Positions 17,894 to 25,482 of a stretch of DNA of 64,000 nucleotides are shown here, one piece after another. The DNA is from Streptomyces atratus. GTDB lineage: Bacteria; Actinomycetota; Actinomycetes; Streptomycetales; Streptomycetaceae. Positions within the stretch are counted from its first letter, which is position 1. Each line of letters starts with the position of its first letter. Location: assembly GCF_900119365.1 (NCBI RefSeq), contig NZ_FPJO01000002.1:527200-591199 (forward strand), given 5' to 3'. The notes under the pieces were generated by a model that did no database searches, was not told where the DNA came from, and saw only the letters and a list, made by a program, of their open reading frames with translations. The translations under genes were made by a program, and so were the position numbers.

Positions 17894-18451
17894 TCACGCA
17901 CCCCTCACCCGCGCCTGATCGAGCTGTGCGAGGACCGCGTCCACCGACTGCTCCACGGTCTGCCCGGTCGTGTCCAGCCAGAGCCCGATCCGCGGCGTCT
18001 CCTCCCGCAGCACACGGTCCAGCGCCTCCACCGTCCACCCGGCCCCATAACCGCTCTTGCCCCGCCCGGCCTCCCGCTCGGCAACGGCCCGCGGCTCGGG
18101 GGCGAGCACGACGACGTACAAGGGTCGCGTCCGCACGAGTTCGACGTACCCGGCCAACTCCGCCCCCAGCACCACGTCCTGAACGACAGCGGTCCAGCCC
18201 TCACCCGCGTAGGTGTCGGCCGTCATCGCAGACAGCCGGTATCGCAACCGGAGTTGAGCGGCAGCCTCCTCGTACGCCCCCGGCACCATCTCGGCCCGTC
18301 CGGACACCACCATTCGCCGGAAGACATCTCCGCGCACATGAACGGACCGGGGCAGCCGCTCGGCAAGGGCCTGGGCCACGGTGGACTTCCCGGAGGCCAT
18401 CACGCCGGTGATGAGGACAACGGCGGGGCCGGGATCAGCAGACGGCAACAC
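17894..18451 (-). CDS. P-loop kinase-like protein (AAA/phosphotransferase type)
   Basis: 185 aa from GTG 18451. Walker A is GVMASGKST near residues 14-22. Later motifs (VHVRGDVFRRMVVSG, VVQDVVLG, LYVVVLAPEPRAVAEREAGRGKSGYG) match the small kinase group that includes chloramphenicol phosphotransferase and zeta-like enzymes. The substrate is unknown. It lies 8 bases after the DUF397 gene and may be co-transcribed with it, which is unusual for the DUF397/Scr1 pair. Confidence 0.78.
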   Translation of the reverse strand: MLPSADPGPAVVLITGVMASGKSTVAQALAERLPRSVHVRGDVFRRMVVSGRAEMVPGAYEEAAAQLRLRYRLSAMTADTYAGEGWTAVVQDVVLGAELAGYVELVRTRPLYVVVLAPEPRAVAEREAGRGKSGYGAGWTVEALDRVLREETPRIGLWLDTTGQTVEQSVDAVLAQLDQARVRGA

Positions 18452-18459
18452 GACCGTGG

Positions 18460-18708
18460 TCAGCCCTTGACGGCACCCGCGAGGAACGCGGACCAAGCGG
18501 CAGGAGCGACGGCAAAGGTGGGACCGTCGACGACCTTTGAGTCACGGACATGCACGGTGTGGGGGCAGGCAGCAACCTCCACGCAGGCTTCGCCCTCATT
18601 GCCGCTGTAGCTGGACTTGCGCCAGTCGTAGGCGACTTCGACGCAGGCACCGCCTTCGTTGCCGCTGTAGCTGGATTTGAACCAGGAGAGCTCGGGCCCG
18701 GTGGTCAC
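18460..18708 (-). CDS. DUF397 protein with an internal duplicated module
   Basis: 82 aa. DUF397 proteins are short partners of Scr1-type XRE regulators and act as their antagonists in some Streptomyces pairs. The signature W-K-S-S-Y-S-G-N-E-G-x-x-C-V-E-V occurs twice in tandem (about residues 9-26 and 29-46), where the family normally has one. The two copies are 60 bases apart and nearly identical, so the duplication is recent. The ATG overlaps the stop of the XRE gene (ATGA). Confidence 0.88.
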   Translation of the reverse strand: MTTGPELSWFKSSYSGNEGGACVEVAYDWRKSSYSGNEGEACVEVAACPHTVHVRDSKVVDGPTFAVAPAAWSAFLAGAVKG

Positions 18709-19532
18709 AGTTGCCTCGCCTTCGTTTCGATGATCTCCGCCGACTTCCAGGGGTTGAGCGCCTGAGCCCGCAGGATGCCGAAGAGGTCGAACATGTCGCC
18801 CACCTGCTCCGGCCTGGAGATCAACCTATCGCCGCCCTGCGCCTCCACGTACACCAGATTGCGGCCTTCTGCCGTACACATCAACTGCATCGGCCCCATC
18901 AATCCAGCGTGCGTGTGCTGATCCGAGGGCATGACCTGCACGGTGAGGTGGTTCATCCGCCGCATGCACTCCAGCAGATGCAGCAACTGCGCCTTCAGCA
19001 CCTCCGCGCCGCCGAGGGTCCGGTCCAGGATCGACTCCTCGATGACAAACCCGACGTACGGCGGCGGCGTGCGCATCAGCACCGCCTGCCGTTCCAGCCG
19101 CGCCTCGACATGCCGGACGGTCTCGTCCTCGGTGTACGCGGGTTTGCGCGCCCCGTAGAGGGCGTACGCGTACGCCTCCGTCTGGAGCAGCCCCGGAATC
19201 AGCATCGTCTCGTATGCGCTGATGACCCGCGCCTGCCGTTCCAGCCGCGCCCAGTCCAGGAACTTCGCCGGGTACTTCTCCTCGTCGATCAGCTCGATGC
19301 ACGCCTTCAGCGCACCGCCCGCGACGAAGACCCGGTCCGCGTCGGCCAGCAGCTCCACCGACGGAATGCGCTCCGCCCGCTCGACCGCCCCCATCAGCGA
19401 CTCCGAGATCAACAGCTTGTCCGCCGCGTCCTTCTGCGTGAGCCCGGCCCGCACCCGATGGATACGGATCAGGTCCCCCACGAGCCTGCGCACCCGCGAC
19501 GGCTCTCCACTGGTCCCCACAACCACCACCAC
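18705..19532 (-). CDS. XRE-family regulator with Scr1-type (DUF5753) C-terminal domain
   Basis: 275 aa. HTH at residues about 20-70 (LIRIHRVRAGLTQKDAADKLLISESLMGAVERAERI), then the DUF5753 domain with the hallmark LIPGLLQTEAYAYAL and the VRHVEARLERQAVL stretch. It ends KARQL with a 4-base overlap onto DUF397. These pairs usually control development or secondary metabolism in streptomycetes. The start is one of several clustered GTG codons at 19532-19515, so the exact first residue is uncertain. Confidence 0.9.
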   Translation of the reverse strand: MVVVVGTSGEPSRVRRLVGDLIRIHRVRAGLTQKDAADKLLISESLMGAVERAERIPSVELLADADRVFVAGGALKACIELIDEEKYPAKFLDWARLERQARVISAYETMLIPGLLQTEAYAYALYGARKPAYTEDETVRHVEARLERQAVLMRTPPPYVGFVIEESILDRTLGGAEVLKAQLLHLLECMRRMNHLTVQVMPSDQHTHAGLMGPMQLMCTAEGRNLVYVEAQGGDRLISRPEQVGDMFDLFGILRAQALNPWKSAEIIETKARQL

Positions 19533-19604
19533 CCTCTCTACATCCCGTCGATGTGGATCGCGCCCTCCTGGTCACGCTACGCAACCGACGGAATCCTCAT
19601 AGCT

Positions 19605-20030
19605 ATGACGAGCAAGAAGCACCCCGAATGGGTCCCGTCCGCCGGACACCAACTGCACCTGACCGGCATCCACTTCGACGCCATCCGGCTGCGGGGCGTA
19701 CGGGGCGAGGCAGTGCTGCACCACCTCGGCACCCTCACCGAGGGCGAACCGGGCCCGGTCGTACGGGAGATCGCAGGCAGCCGATGGACGTACTTCCTGA
19801 TCCCACCCGGGTCGAGCAAGGAGTACGACTGGCCTCCGGGCGCCAGGTGCTTCGGGCCGGCTGCCCGGGACCAGTACGTCGGAATCCCCGCTCCGGACGG
19901 CAACACGTACCCGCTGAGCTGGCGGTGCGGGGCGCCGCAGGAAGGGGAGTTCGTGGACGTGGAGCTGCTGTACGGGCTAGTGATGGCGCAGTTGGCTCCG
20001 GACAGGCTCGGGGAAGATCGCACGACATAA
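19605..20030 (+). CDS. Hypothetical protein divergent from the XRE/DUF397 pair
   Basis: 141 aa, starting MTSKKHPEWVPSAGHQLHLTG and ending LGEDRTT. It is soluble and acidic, with no membrane segment, Cys cluster or known motif. The strong codon bias and the divergent position next to an Scr1-type regulator support a real gene, often seen as the third member of such loci. ATG 19605 is chosen because the region upstream is the regulator's promoter; no clear ribosome site is present. Confidence 0.65.
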   Translation: MTSKKHPEWVPSAGHQLHLTGIHFDAIRLRGVRGEAVLHHLGTLTEGEPGPVVREIAGSRWTYFLIPPGSSKEYDWPPGARCFGPAARDQYVGIPAPDGNTYPLSWRCGAPQEGEFVDVELLYGLVMAQLAPDRLGEDRTT

Positions 20031-20232
20031 ACGGTGGACGTACCGCCGACGAACCACTCAGGTGGAGGTCGCGGCCGACCTGCACGACGGTGCGAGAGCC
20101 GTCGCAGACCGCGGCCCCGCCGCCTGACGCGGGTGGTCCGCATCCCTGCGGGCACCCACGCGTATCGCCTCGGTGAACGAGCCGCGTGGGGTCGCACCCG
20201 GACCTCGCAGCAGCGGGACTTGAGGACGGCTG

Positions 20233-21189
20233 TCACACGTCTGCGGCCGTCGGACCGTCGGCGGGCGTCGTGACCGCGACGCGCACGGCGCCGGTGGTCG
20301 AGGCTGCGACCTGTGCGATCGTGCCCTCTTCGGGGTGGCGGGCGACGACGACGGGGGCGCCCTCACGCGTCGGCACGTGGCGCACGCTCCATCCCGCGCG
20401 CTGGAAGTACGCCTGCGCGCGTGCCAGGACCCGTACCCTCACGTCCTCCGGCAGCGGCTCCGTCGACCAGGCGTGATGAACCGAGGCCCCGGACTCGTCC
20501 CGGACCACGCCGAGGCCTTCCCCGGGCTGCGTGGGCGCCGACCCGACCCGCAGGGCATCGTAGATACGGCTGGAGTGGCCGAGAGCCCGATGCCGAGCGG
20601 GATCGTCGGCCTGCGGCTCCTCCAGTGCGGCGGGGTCGGCCTCGGTCGATGCCGAGGACTTCCCCGGCGGGAGGAAGCAGGGCGACCTCACCTTGAGGGT
20701 AGCGAGGCCCTCGCCCTTGGTGCGGTCCAGGACACCGGTGATGCCTTCCATCCAGAAGTCATCGGGCTCCGTGCGCATGCTGACCCAGGGGAAAGGGCCG
20801 GACATATCCTCCTTGTTCGACGAGTTGTACTTGTAGCCCTGCTTCAGCCAGGCATCCCGCGCCTGCAGCACGAGGCTCTTGGCCTCGGACCCCGGAACCC
20901 CGGTCAGCTTGTAGAAGAGGGTGACCTGCAGTCGGTCGTCGGGACCGTGGTCGTCTCTGGCGATACAGGGGCCAACGGTCTCGGGGCCCGTGCGCTCCAG
21001 TGTCGGATTGGGCGACATGCCGTCCACCGCCTGGTGAACGATCTCTTCTGCCCGGTCCATCGCTTGCTGCTCGTTCATCATGACCTGCTTCGGTGTTTCT
21101 CCGCTGTCTTGCTGTGCCCCGCACGCGGTCACCATGACCGTCATGGCCGCCAGCAGTGCAGCAGCCGGGAAAGCCCCCCGCAGAGTCAT
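20233..21189 (-). CDS. Putative lipoprotein with two similar halves
   Basis: 318 aa from ATG 21189, which overlaps the stop of the hydrolase reading frame (ATGA). Lipobox V-T-A-C near residue 23. Residues about 30-175 form a domain with Cys at GPCIARD and SPCFLPPG, typical of the lipoprotein encoded after DUF1023 hydrolases. A linker rich in Pro, Ala and Glu leads to a second region (residues about 240-318, LARAQAYFQRAGWSVRHV) that echoes the first (LQARDAWLKQGYKY). This looks like a fused or duplicated domain. Function unknown. Confidence 0.68.
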   Translation of the reverse strand: MTLRGAFPAAALLAAMTVMVTACGAQQDSGETPKQVMMNEQQAMDRAEEIVHQAVDGMSPNPTLERTGPETVGPCIARDDHGPDDRLQVTLFYKLTGVPGSEAKSLVLQARDAWLKQGYKYNSSNKEDMSGPFPWVSMRTEPDDFWMEGITGVLDRTKGEGLATLKVRSPCFLPPGKSSASTEADPAALEEPQADDPARHRALGHSSRIYDALRVGSAPTQPGEGLGVVRDESGASVHHAWSTEPLPEDVRVRVLARAQAYFQRAGWSVRHVPTREGAPVVVARHPEEGTIAQVAASTTGAVRVAVTTPADGPTAADV

Positions 21190-21903
21190 GGCTGTCCTCC
21201 GGTAACGATCCTTGCCAGCTTGTTGACTGGTTTCGTCCCAATACTGGGAGTGCGCGGGCATAATTTCGCCACCAGAGCCCGGGTGCCTCCCGGCGGGGAC
21301 GTCGAAGACCACGCCGCCGAAGTCGTCGGAGACCGGGTCGGTTCCGTGAACGATCGAGTGGTCGTCGAAAAGCTCCATGTACGCCTTCGGATTGAGGGGG
21401 GCCAGGGGGCCTGCCAGCGGCGGGGCAAGGTTGATGAGATCGTTCTTGGCCGTGGCCGCGAAGACATGGTCCGCCGGGATATTCAGGTCCTTCGCATGGT
21501 CCACGCCCACGCCCGGACTACCCACCATGATCGCGTTGTCGACCGGCAGGTCTATATGGGTACTCATCGTCTGGCCTGCCACCAGGGACCCATAGCTGTG
21601 ACCCAGGAGCGTCTGGTTCACATCGCGATGGTTGGCTTCCTCAATACCCTGAAGGAAGTTGCCCAGCGGCTCCTCGGCCTTGTCGGCCCACTCGGTCTCC
21701 GTCGCATCGCTCATGATGGCCTGCGGGGCGTCGTAACCAAGCCACACGACCGATGCCGTCGAGTGGGCGAGATCGTGGCGCTCTGCCTCCGACTGGAGTG
21801 CTACAGCTCTTCCGATGTCTCCGTCGATGGACCCCAGCTTGGCAAACGTCCCGGGCACGTACGTCACCACGTTGTCGGCAGTGTCCGGATTATCGCACCA
21901 GCA
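21186..21903 (-). pseudogene. Truncated, frameshifted DUF1023-type alpha/beta hydrolase
   Basis: The reading frame opens at 21903 directly with the family's conserved core (DNPDTADNVVTYVPGT), and the stop at 21904-21906 lies just before it. The usual helical N-terminal 250 or so residues are therefore missing. The nucleophile elbow GHSYGS is intact. Near 21230 the frame breaks: the conserved ending VNKLARIVTGG is encoded in another frame and stops at 21186, overlapping the lipoprotein ATG. So there is 5' truncation plus a small indel. Any product would lack a complete fold. Confidence 0.72.
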
Positions 21904-21921
21904 CTACGCAGCCGTGAGTAC

Positions 21922-23292
21922 TTATGCGCAGGGCGAATTGGAGCCAGGGGGAGCGGTCGGAGGGGGTCCGTAGGCCGGGTGCGTGGGCTGCTGGGATTGC
22001 TGGTACGGGTTGGTGCGCGGAGGCTGGTGCGGGTACGCGGATGGCGCGGCTGCGGAGCCAGACTTGCGACGACGGGAGCGGATAGACAGAGCCGCGGCCA
22101 CTACGCCAGTGAGCGCGACCGTGCCGATACCCAGACCGATCCAGAGACCCGTGTTGCTGCTGCCATCGGAGGCGGGGGGTGCTGCGGTCGGCTTGTTGAC
22201 GTCCGCTGAACCCCCGGTCGCCTTGGATGGCTTGACGGAAGGGCTGGGGCTTGAACGCTCGGATGCAGCGAGGTCGGGGAGCGGGTACACGTCTGGCGGG
22301 CCGGGGTCGCCCGGGGCCTTGAGGGCAATGCGGGGGCGGACGATGCCGTAGCCGACATAGTCGTTGCGCTTGGCGCCGCTGGTCGGAGCACCTGCCGTCT
22401 TGAGCAGAGCCCGCAGTACCTGGTTATTGGTCCAATCCGGATACTTGGACCAGATCAGCGCGGCGGAAGCGGAAACGACAGCTGTGGCATCGCTGGTGCC
22501 ACTGGTTTTGCACAGTCTCGTGCCACCGCTGCAACCGTGCACCATGTCCACGCCTGGGGCCGAGAGATCGACCTGTGCGCCGTACTGAGAGAAATCCGAC
22601 TTGTGCAAGTTCTTGCCAATCGCCCCTACGCCGACGACCCCTGGAGTCCCGGCAGGGTACTCGATCAGATTTCCCTCATCAGCAGTATTCCCCACAGCCG
22701 CAAAAATGAGCACGCCTTTATCCAGGGCATACTTCACGGAATCCGCGAGTTTTTGCGACCCCCCAATACTATCTCCGACCGAAGCATTAATGATTTTTGC
22801 ACCGTGATCAGCAGCGAAGCGAATCGCTACGGACAAGTCATCATTAAAATACTTGTTCCCTGTCGCCCCATTCACTTTATTGGTATTGTCTCTCAGCCGG
22901 ATCGGGAGAATTTTCGACCCCGGCGCGAGCCCGAAAGAACCACCACCACTAGCCACATTACCGGTCCCGGCGATAATGCTCGCCATACCAGTCCCGTGAT
23001 TGTCGTAGTCCGTTTGCTCGTCTCCTGGGGAATCCTTCGCCAGATCCAATCCCTTGAGAACGCGTCCTTGGAGATCCGGGATGGATGCGTCCACGCCCGA
23101 ATCGATAACAGCTACCGTGATGTTTTTCCCCGTGCTCAATTCCCACATCTGCTCGGCCTGCATCGCATCCAAGTACCACTGGTCCGAACGGACGGTGTCC
23201 GCGTACGCAGGTCTGGCGCCCACCAGCAGCAGCGCCGTTGCAGACGAGACAGCGACACCACGACGGATGGCCGCTGCAGTGCTGGAACGCAT
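21922..23292 (-). CDS. Mycosin-like subtilisin (S8) protease, membrane anchored
   Basis: 456 aa. Signal peptide (residues 1-31, ending AYA). Catalytic triad Asp64 (AVIDSGVD), His99 (DNHGTG) and Ser267 (GTSDA), with oxyanion Asn202. A Pro/Ser linker, then one TM helix near residues 378-400, and a Pro/Gln-rich cytoplasmic tail. This matches MycP-type proteases of type VII secretion systems, although no EccB/C/D/E genes are in the window. Bases around 22640-22900 are visibly poorer in G+C than the flanks, which suggests horizontal origin. It is co-directional with the WXG-like genes upstream. Confidence 0.88.
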   Translation of the reverse strand: MRSSTAAAIRRGVAVSSATALLLVGARPAYADTVRSDQWYLDAMQAEQMWELSTGKNITVAVIDSGVDASIPDLQGRVLKGLDLAKDSPGDEQTDYDNHGTGMASIIAGTGNVASGGGSFGLAPGSKILPIRLRDNTNKVNGATGNKYFNDDLSVAIRFAADHGAKIINASVGDSIGGSQKLADSVKYALDKGVLIFAAVGNTADEGNLIEYPAGTPGVVGVGAIGKNLHKSDFSQYGAQVDLSAPGVDMVHGCSGGTRLCKTSGTSDATAVVSASAALIWSKYPDWTNNQVLRALLKTAGAPTSGAKRNDYVGYGIVRPRIALKAPGDPGPPDVYPLPDLAASERSSPSPSVKPSKATGGSADVNKPTAAPPASDGSSNTGLWIGLGIGTVALTGVVAAALSIRSRRRKSGSAAAPSAYPHQPPRTNPYQQSQQPTHPAYGPPPTAPPGSNSPCA

Positions 23293-23320
23293 CTCATTCC
23301 CTTTTCCTGGTTTCGGCTAC

Positions 23321-24766
23321 TCAGTCGATCACCGGCGGGACAACCCGCCGGTAGCCCTGCTGCCAGGTTTCCTCGTCCTCGACGAGGTAATCCGGGCGTT
23401 CCCGCTCATCACGGCGCGGGTCTCCGACTCTCGGACCATGGGAGGCCCCGCGACCTGCCTGCCCAACTCCTCGGCTCCCGTCATCCGTTGCCGCACCTCG
23501 CACCAGACCCGTGCCACCGGGCGTGAAGGGGCGATTGCCCATGCGTCCGGGCTGCTGGGGACGGCCCCCAACGATGCCCCCTGCCTCAGCCGCCAATCGG
23601 CGGCCACCGGCGATCCCGCTCTGGCCGCTGCCCCCGGCCCCGCCCATCCCGGCACCGTGCCCCATCATTCCGCGACCGGCCTGAGTGCCTTCGCCGCCGC
23701 CGACCACGGTGCCGCGAGGAAGGCCCCCTGTGGGACGCCCAGTTGTCTGCGCGGCCGGACGACCCCCCACGATTCCAGTGTCCCGGGACGGCCTCCCCAC
23801 GGGCCCTGCCACCGGGTTCCCTGTGGCCGAGGGTATCGATGGCCGAGAGATCCCCGCTGTCTTGCCACCCGCATTCTTCGACGGAGGCTGCACTGAGGTT
23901 CTGTCGCCGATGCTCGGCGGCAGAACCTCAGGCGTTACAGGCAGGCCGCCATCGGGCCTCGCCAGGCCCGGCACTTCGGGCTGATGCACTGGAGGATTCG
24001 GTGCGGTCTTGGGCAGGGTCGCGACACCATCGATCTCCATGTCGACCGGGCGCGACGCGGTGCCGCCGACCGGAACGGTGACGCTTGAGTGCGCTGTTGA
24101 GGGGGCTGCAAGCCCAACAGGCGATTCATGGCCGGCGCCGGGCATCGAAACACTCCGTGACACCGCACCGGCGGCGCCCACCGCCGCTCCCCCGCCAGGG
24201 GAATACTCACTGGCGGCTTGATCGCGCCTCGCCGCCGAGCGCGGCGCGATCACCTCTGGAGGCGGAGGGAATTCCGGCTTCTTCAGGGCGCCGATCCCAT
24301 CCACCGACTGGTTGTACGCCTGAGAGAGTTTCGTCATCTCCCTGGCCATCGCATCCTTCTCCGTGTGCAACTTCTTCGCAAGTGCTGACGCATCCGGGTC
24401 GTTCGGTACCGAGAGAGCCGCCTTCAGGGTCGCCTCCGCGCCCGGCTGGGGATGAGGTGCCGCCGCCTTGGCCAGGGCGATCGCCTCAGCGGCTTCGCCA
24501 AGCCGCTTCGATGCCTCCCTGCTGTACAGCCCCAGACGCAGGGTGGCGTTGGCCAGGTCGGCACTCCAGGTACGGAACGAGTTCGCTCCCTCACCCTTCC
24601 AGTCCACGATCTGCGGACGGATCTTCAGCTCTTCGCCGATCTTGTCGATCTCAGTCGCCGCGCTCAACAAGCTGTCAGCCGCAGCCTGGACAGCCCCGCT
24701 GCTGGCCTTGTCCAGCCACGCGATCATCTGCTCGTGCGACATGTCGTCGAAAGATGTCGTACCCAT
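23321..24766 (-). CDS. WXG-like protein with long Pro/Gly-rich tail, PPE/EspI-like
   Basis: 481 aa from ATG 24766. Residues about 10-170 are helical with a W-K-G-E-G turn (IVDWKGEGANSFRTW), the WXG100 hallmark. Residues about 175-440 are low-complexity Pro/Gly/Ala/Thr sequence. The last 40 residues carry a conserved ending, DEETWQQGYRRVVPPVID, that recurs in Streptomyces homologues and may be a secretion or docking signal. No signal peptide. It sits between the mycosin-like protease and a second WXG-like protein, forming one operon. Confidence 0.78.
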   Translation of the reverse strand: MGTTSFDDMSHEQMIAWLDKASSGAVQAAADSLLSAATEIDKIGEELKIRPQIVDWKGEGANSFRTWSADLANATLRLGLYSREASKRLGEAAEAIALAKAAAPHPQPGAEATLKAALSVPNDPDASALAKKLHTEKDAMAREMTKLSQAYNQSVDGIGALKKPEFPPPPEVIAPRSAARRDQAASEYSPGGGAAVGAAGAVSRSVSMPGAGHESPVGLAAPSTAHSSVTVPVGGTASRPVDMEIDGVATLPKTAPNPPVHQPEVPGLARPDGGLPVTPEVLPPSIGDRTSVQPPSKNAGGKTAGISRPSIPSATGNPVAGPVGRPSRDTGIVGGRPAAQTTGRPTGGLPRGTVVGGGEGTQAGRGMMGHGAGMGGAGGSGQSGIAGGRRLAAEAGGIVGGRPQQPGRMGNRPFTPGGTGLVRGAATDDGSRGVGQAGRGASHGPRVGDPRRDERERPDYLVEDEETWQQGYRRVVPPVID

Positions 24767-24811
24767 CCCACTGCCCCGTTTCTCCCGGTGCCAAGCCAAT
24801 GATCGCGATCA

Positions 24812-25351
24812 TCAGATGCCCGCGCCGCCCGTCGTGTCGCCTCCGGCCGGCTTCGCAGTCGCCGACTGCCCACCGCCATGCTTGCCCTCTTCAGGAACTG
24901 GGTTGTACACCCCGTCGTAGTGCTCCTGCGTATCTCTCTTGATCGCGAGCATGCGGTCACGGATGTCGTCGTCCAGGTTCTCGTAGCCCTTGTGCGCCGC
25001 CAGGACCGCGATGCCCATGCCCTCAATGGAATCCGACAGCAGCTTCGAGAGGGATTCCAGCTCCGTGACAACCTTCTGGTACGCGGTGTGCAAGCCTGTT
25101 GCCTCCGCCCACGCGGGGTCGCCGAACTGAGTCGCACCGATGGCGACTTCACCCAGTTTCTTCGCGTCTGCCGGAGATCCCTTGAGGTCGCGCAGGAGTT
25201 CCTCGATGCGGTCTCGGAACTTGGTGAACGAGGAGAGTTCGGTGACCAGTTCGCCCACGGCGCCCGGCGCTACCGCTCCAACGGCCCCGAACGCGCCAGC
25301 AACACCCCATGGAAACGCCGAGGATTCCGCCCCCGGATCACTCTGGCCCAC
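24812..25351 (-). CDS. WXG100-like secreted partner protein
   Basis: 179 aa from GTG 25351, with GGGGGAGG about 5 bases upstream. It is helical, with a hydrophobic Ala/Gly patch near residues 12-35 and a coiled-coil middle (YQKVVTELESLSKLLSDSIEGM). The C-terminal tail is Gly/Thr-rich and disordered. It is the first gene of the 21.9-25.4 kb operon, and the probable dimer partner of the 481-aa protein. A W-x-G turn is not obvious (FGDPAWAEATG is closest). Confidence 0.68.
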   Translation of the reverse strand: MGQSDPGAESSAFPWGVAGAFGAVGAVAPGAVGELVTELSSFTKFRDRIEELLRDLKGSPADAKKLGEVAIGATQFGDPAWAEATGLHTAYQKVVTELESLSKLLSDSIEGMGIAVLAAHKGYENLDDDIRDRMLAIKRDTQEHYDGVYNPVPEEGKHGGGQSATAKPAGGDTTGGAGI

Positions 25352-25482
25352 AGTGTCCTCCCCCGTTCGGCAACAGCCGCCTATTGCCTCGGGGTTCACC
25401 TTAGCCAGCAGCGGTGACAGTGTGCATCTCCAGATTGCACCTGCAACCTGGATTGCATCGGATCACGCCATCCTTGCCGGGC

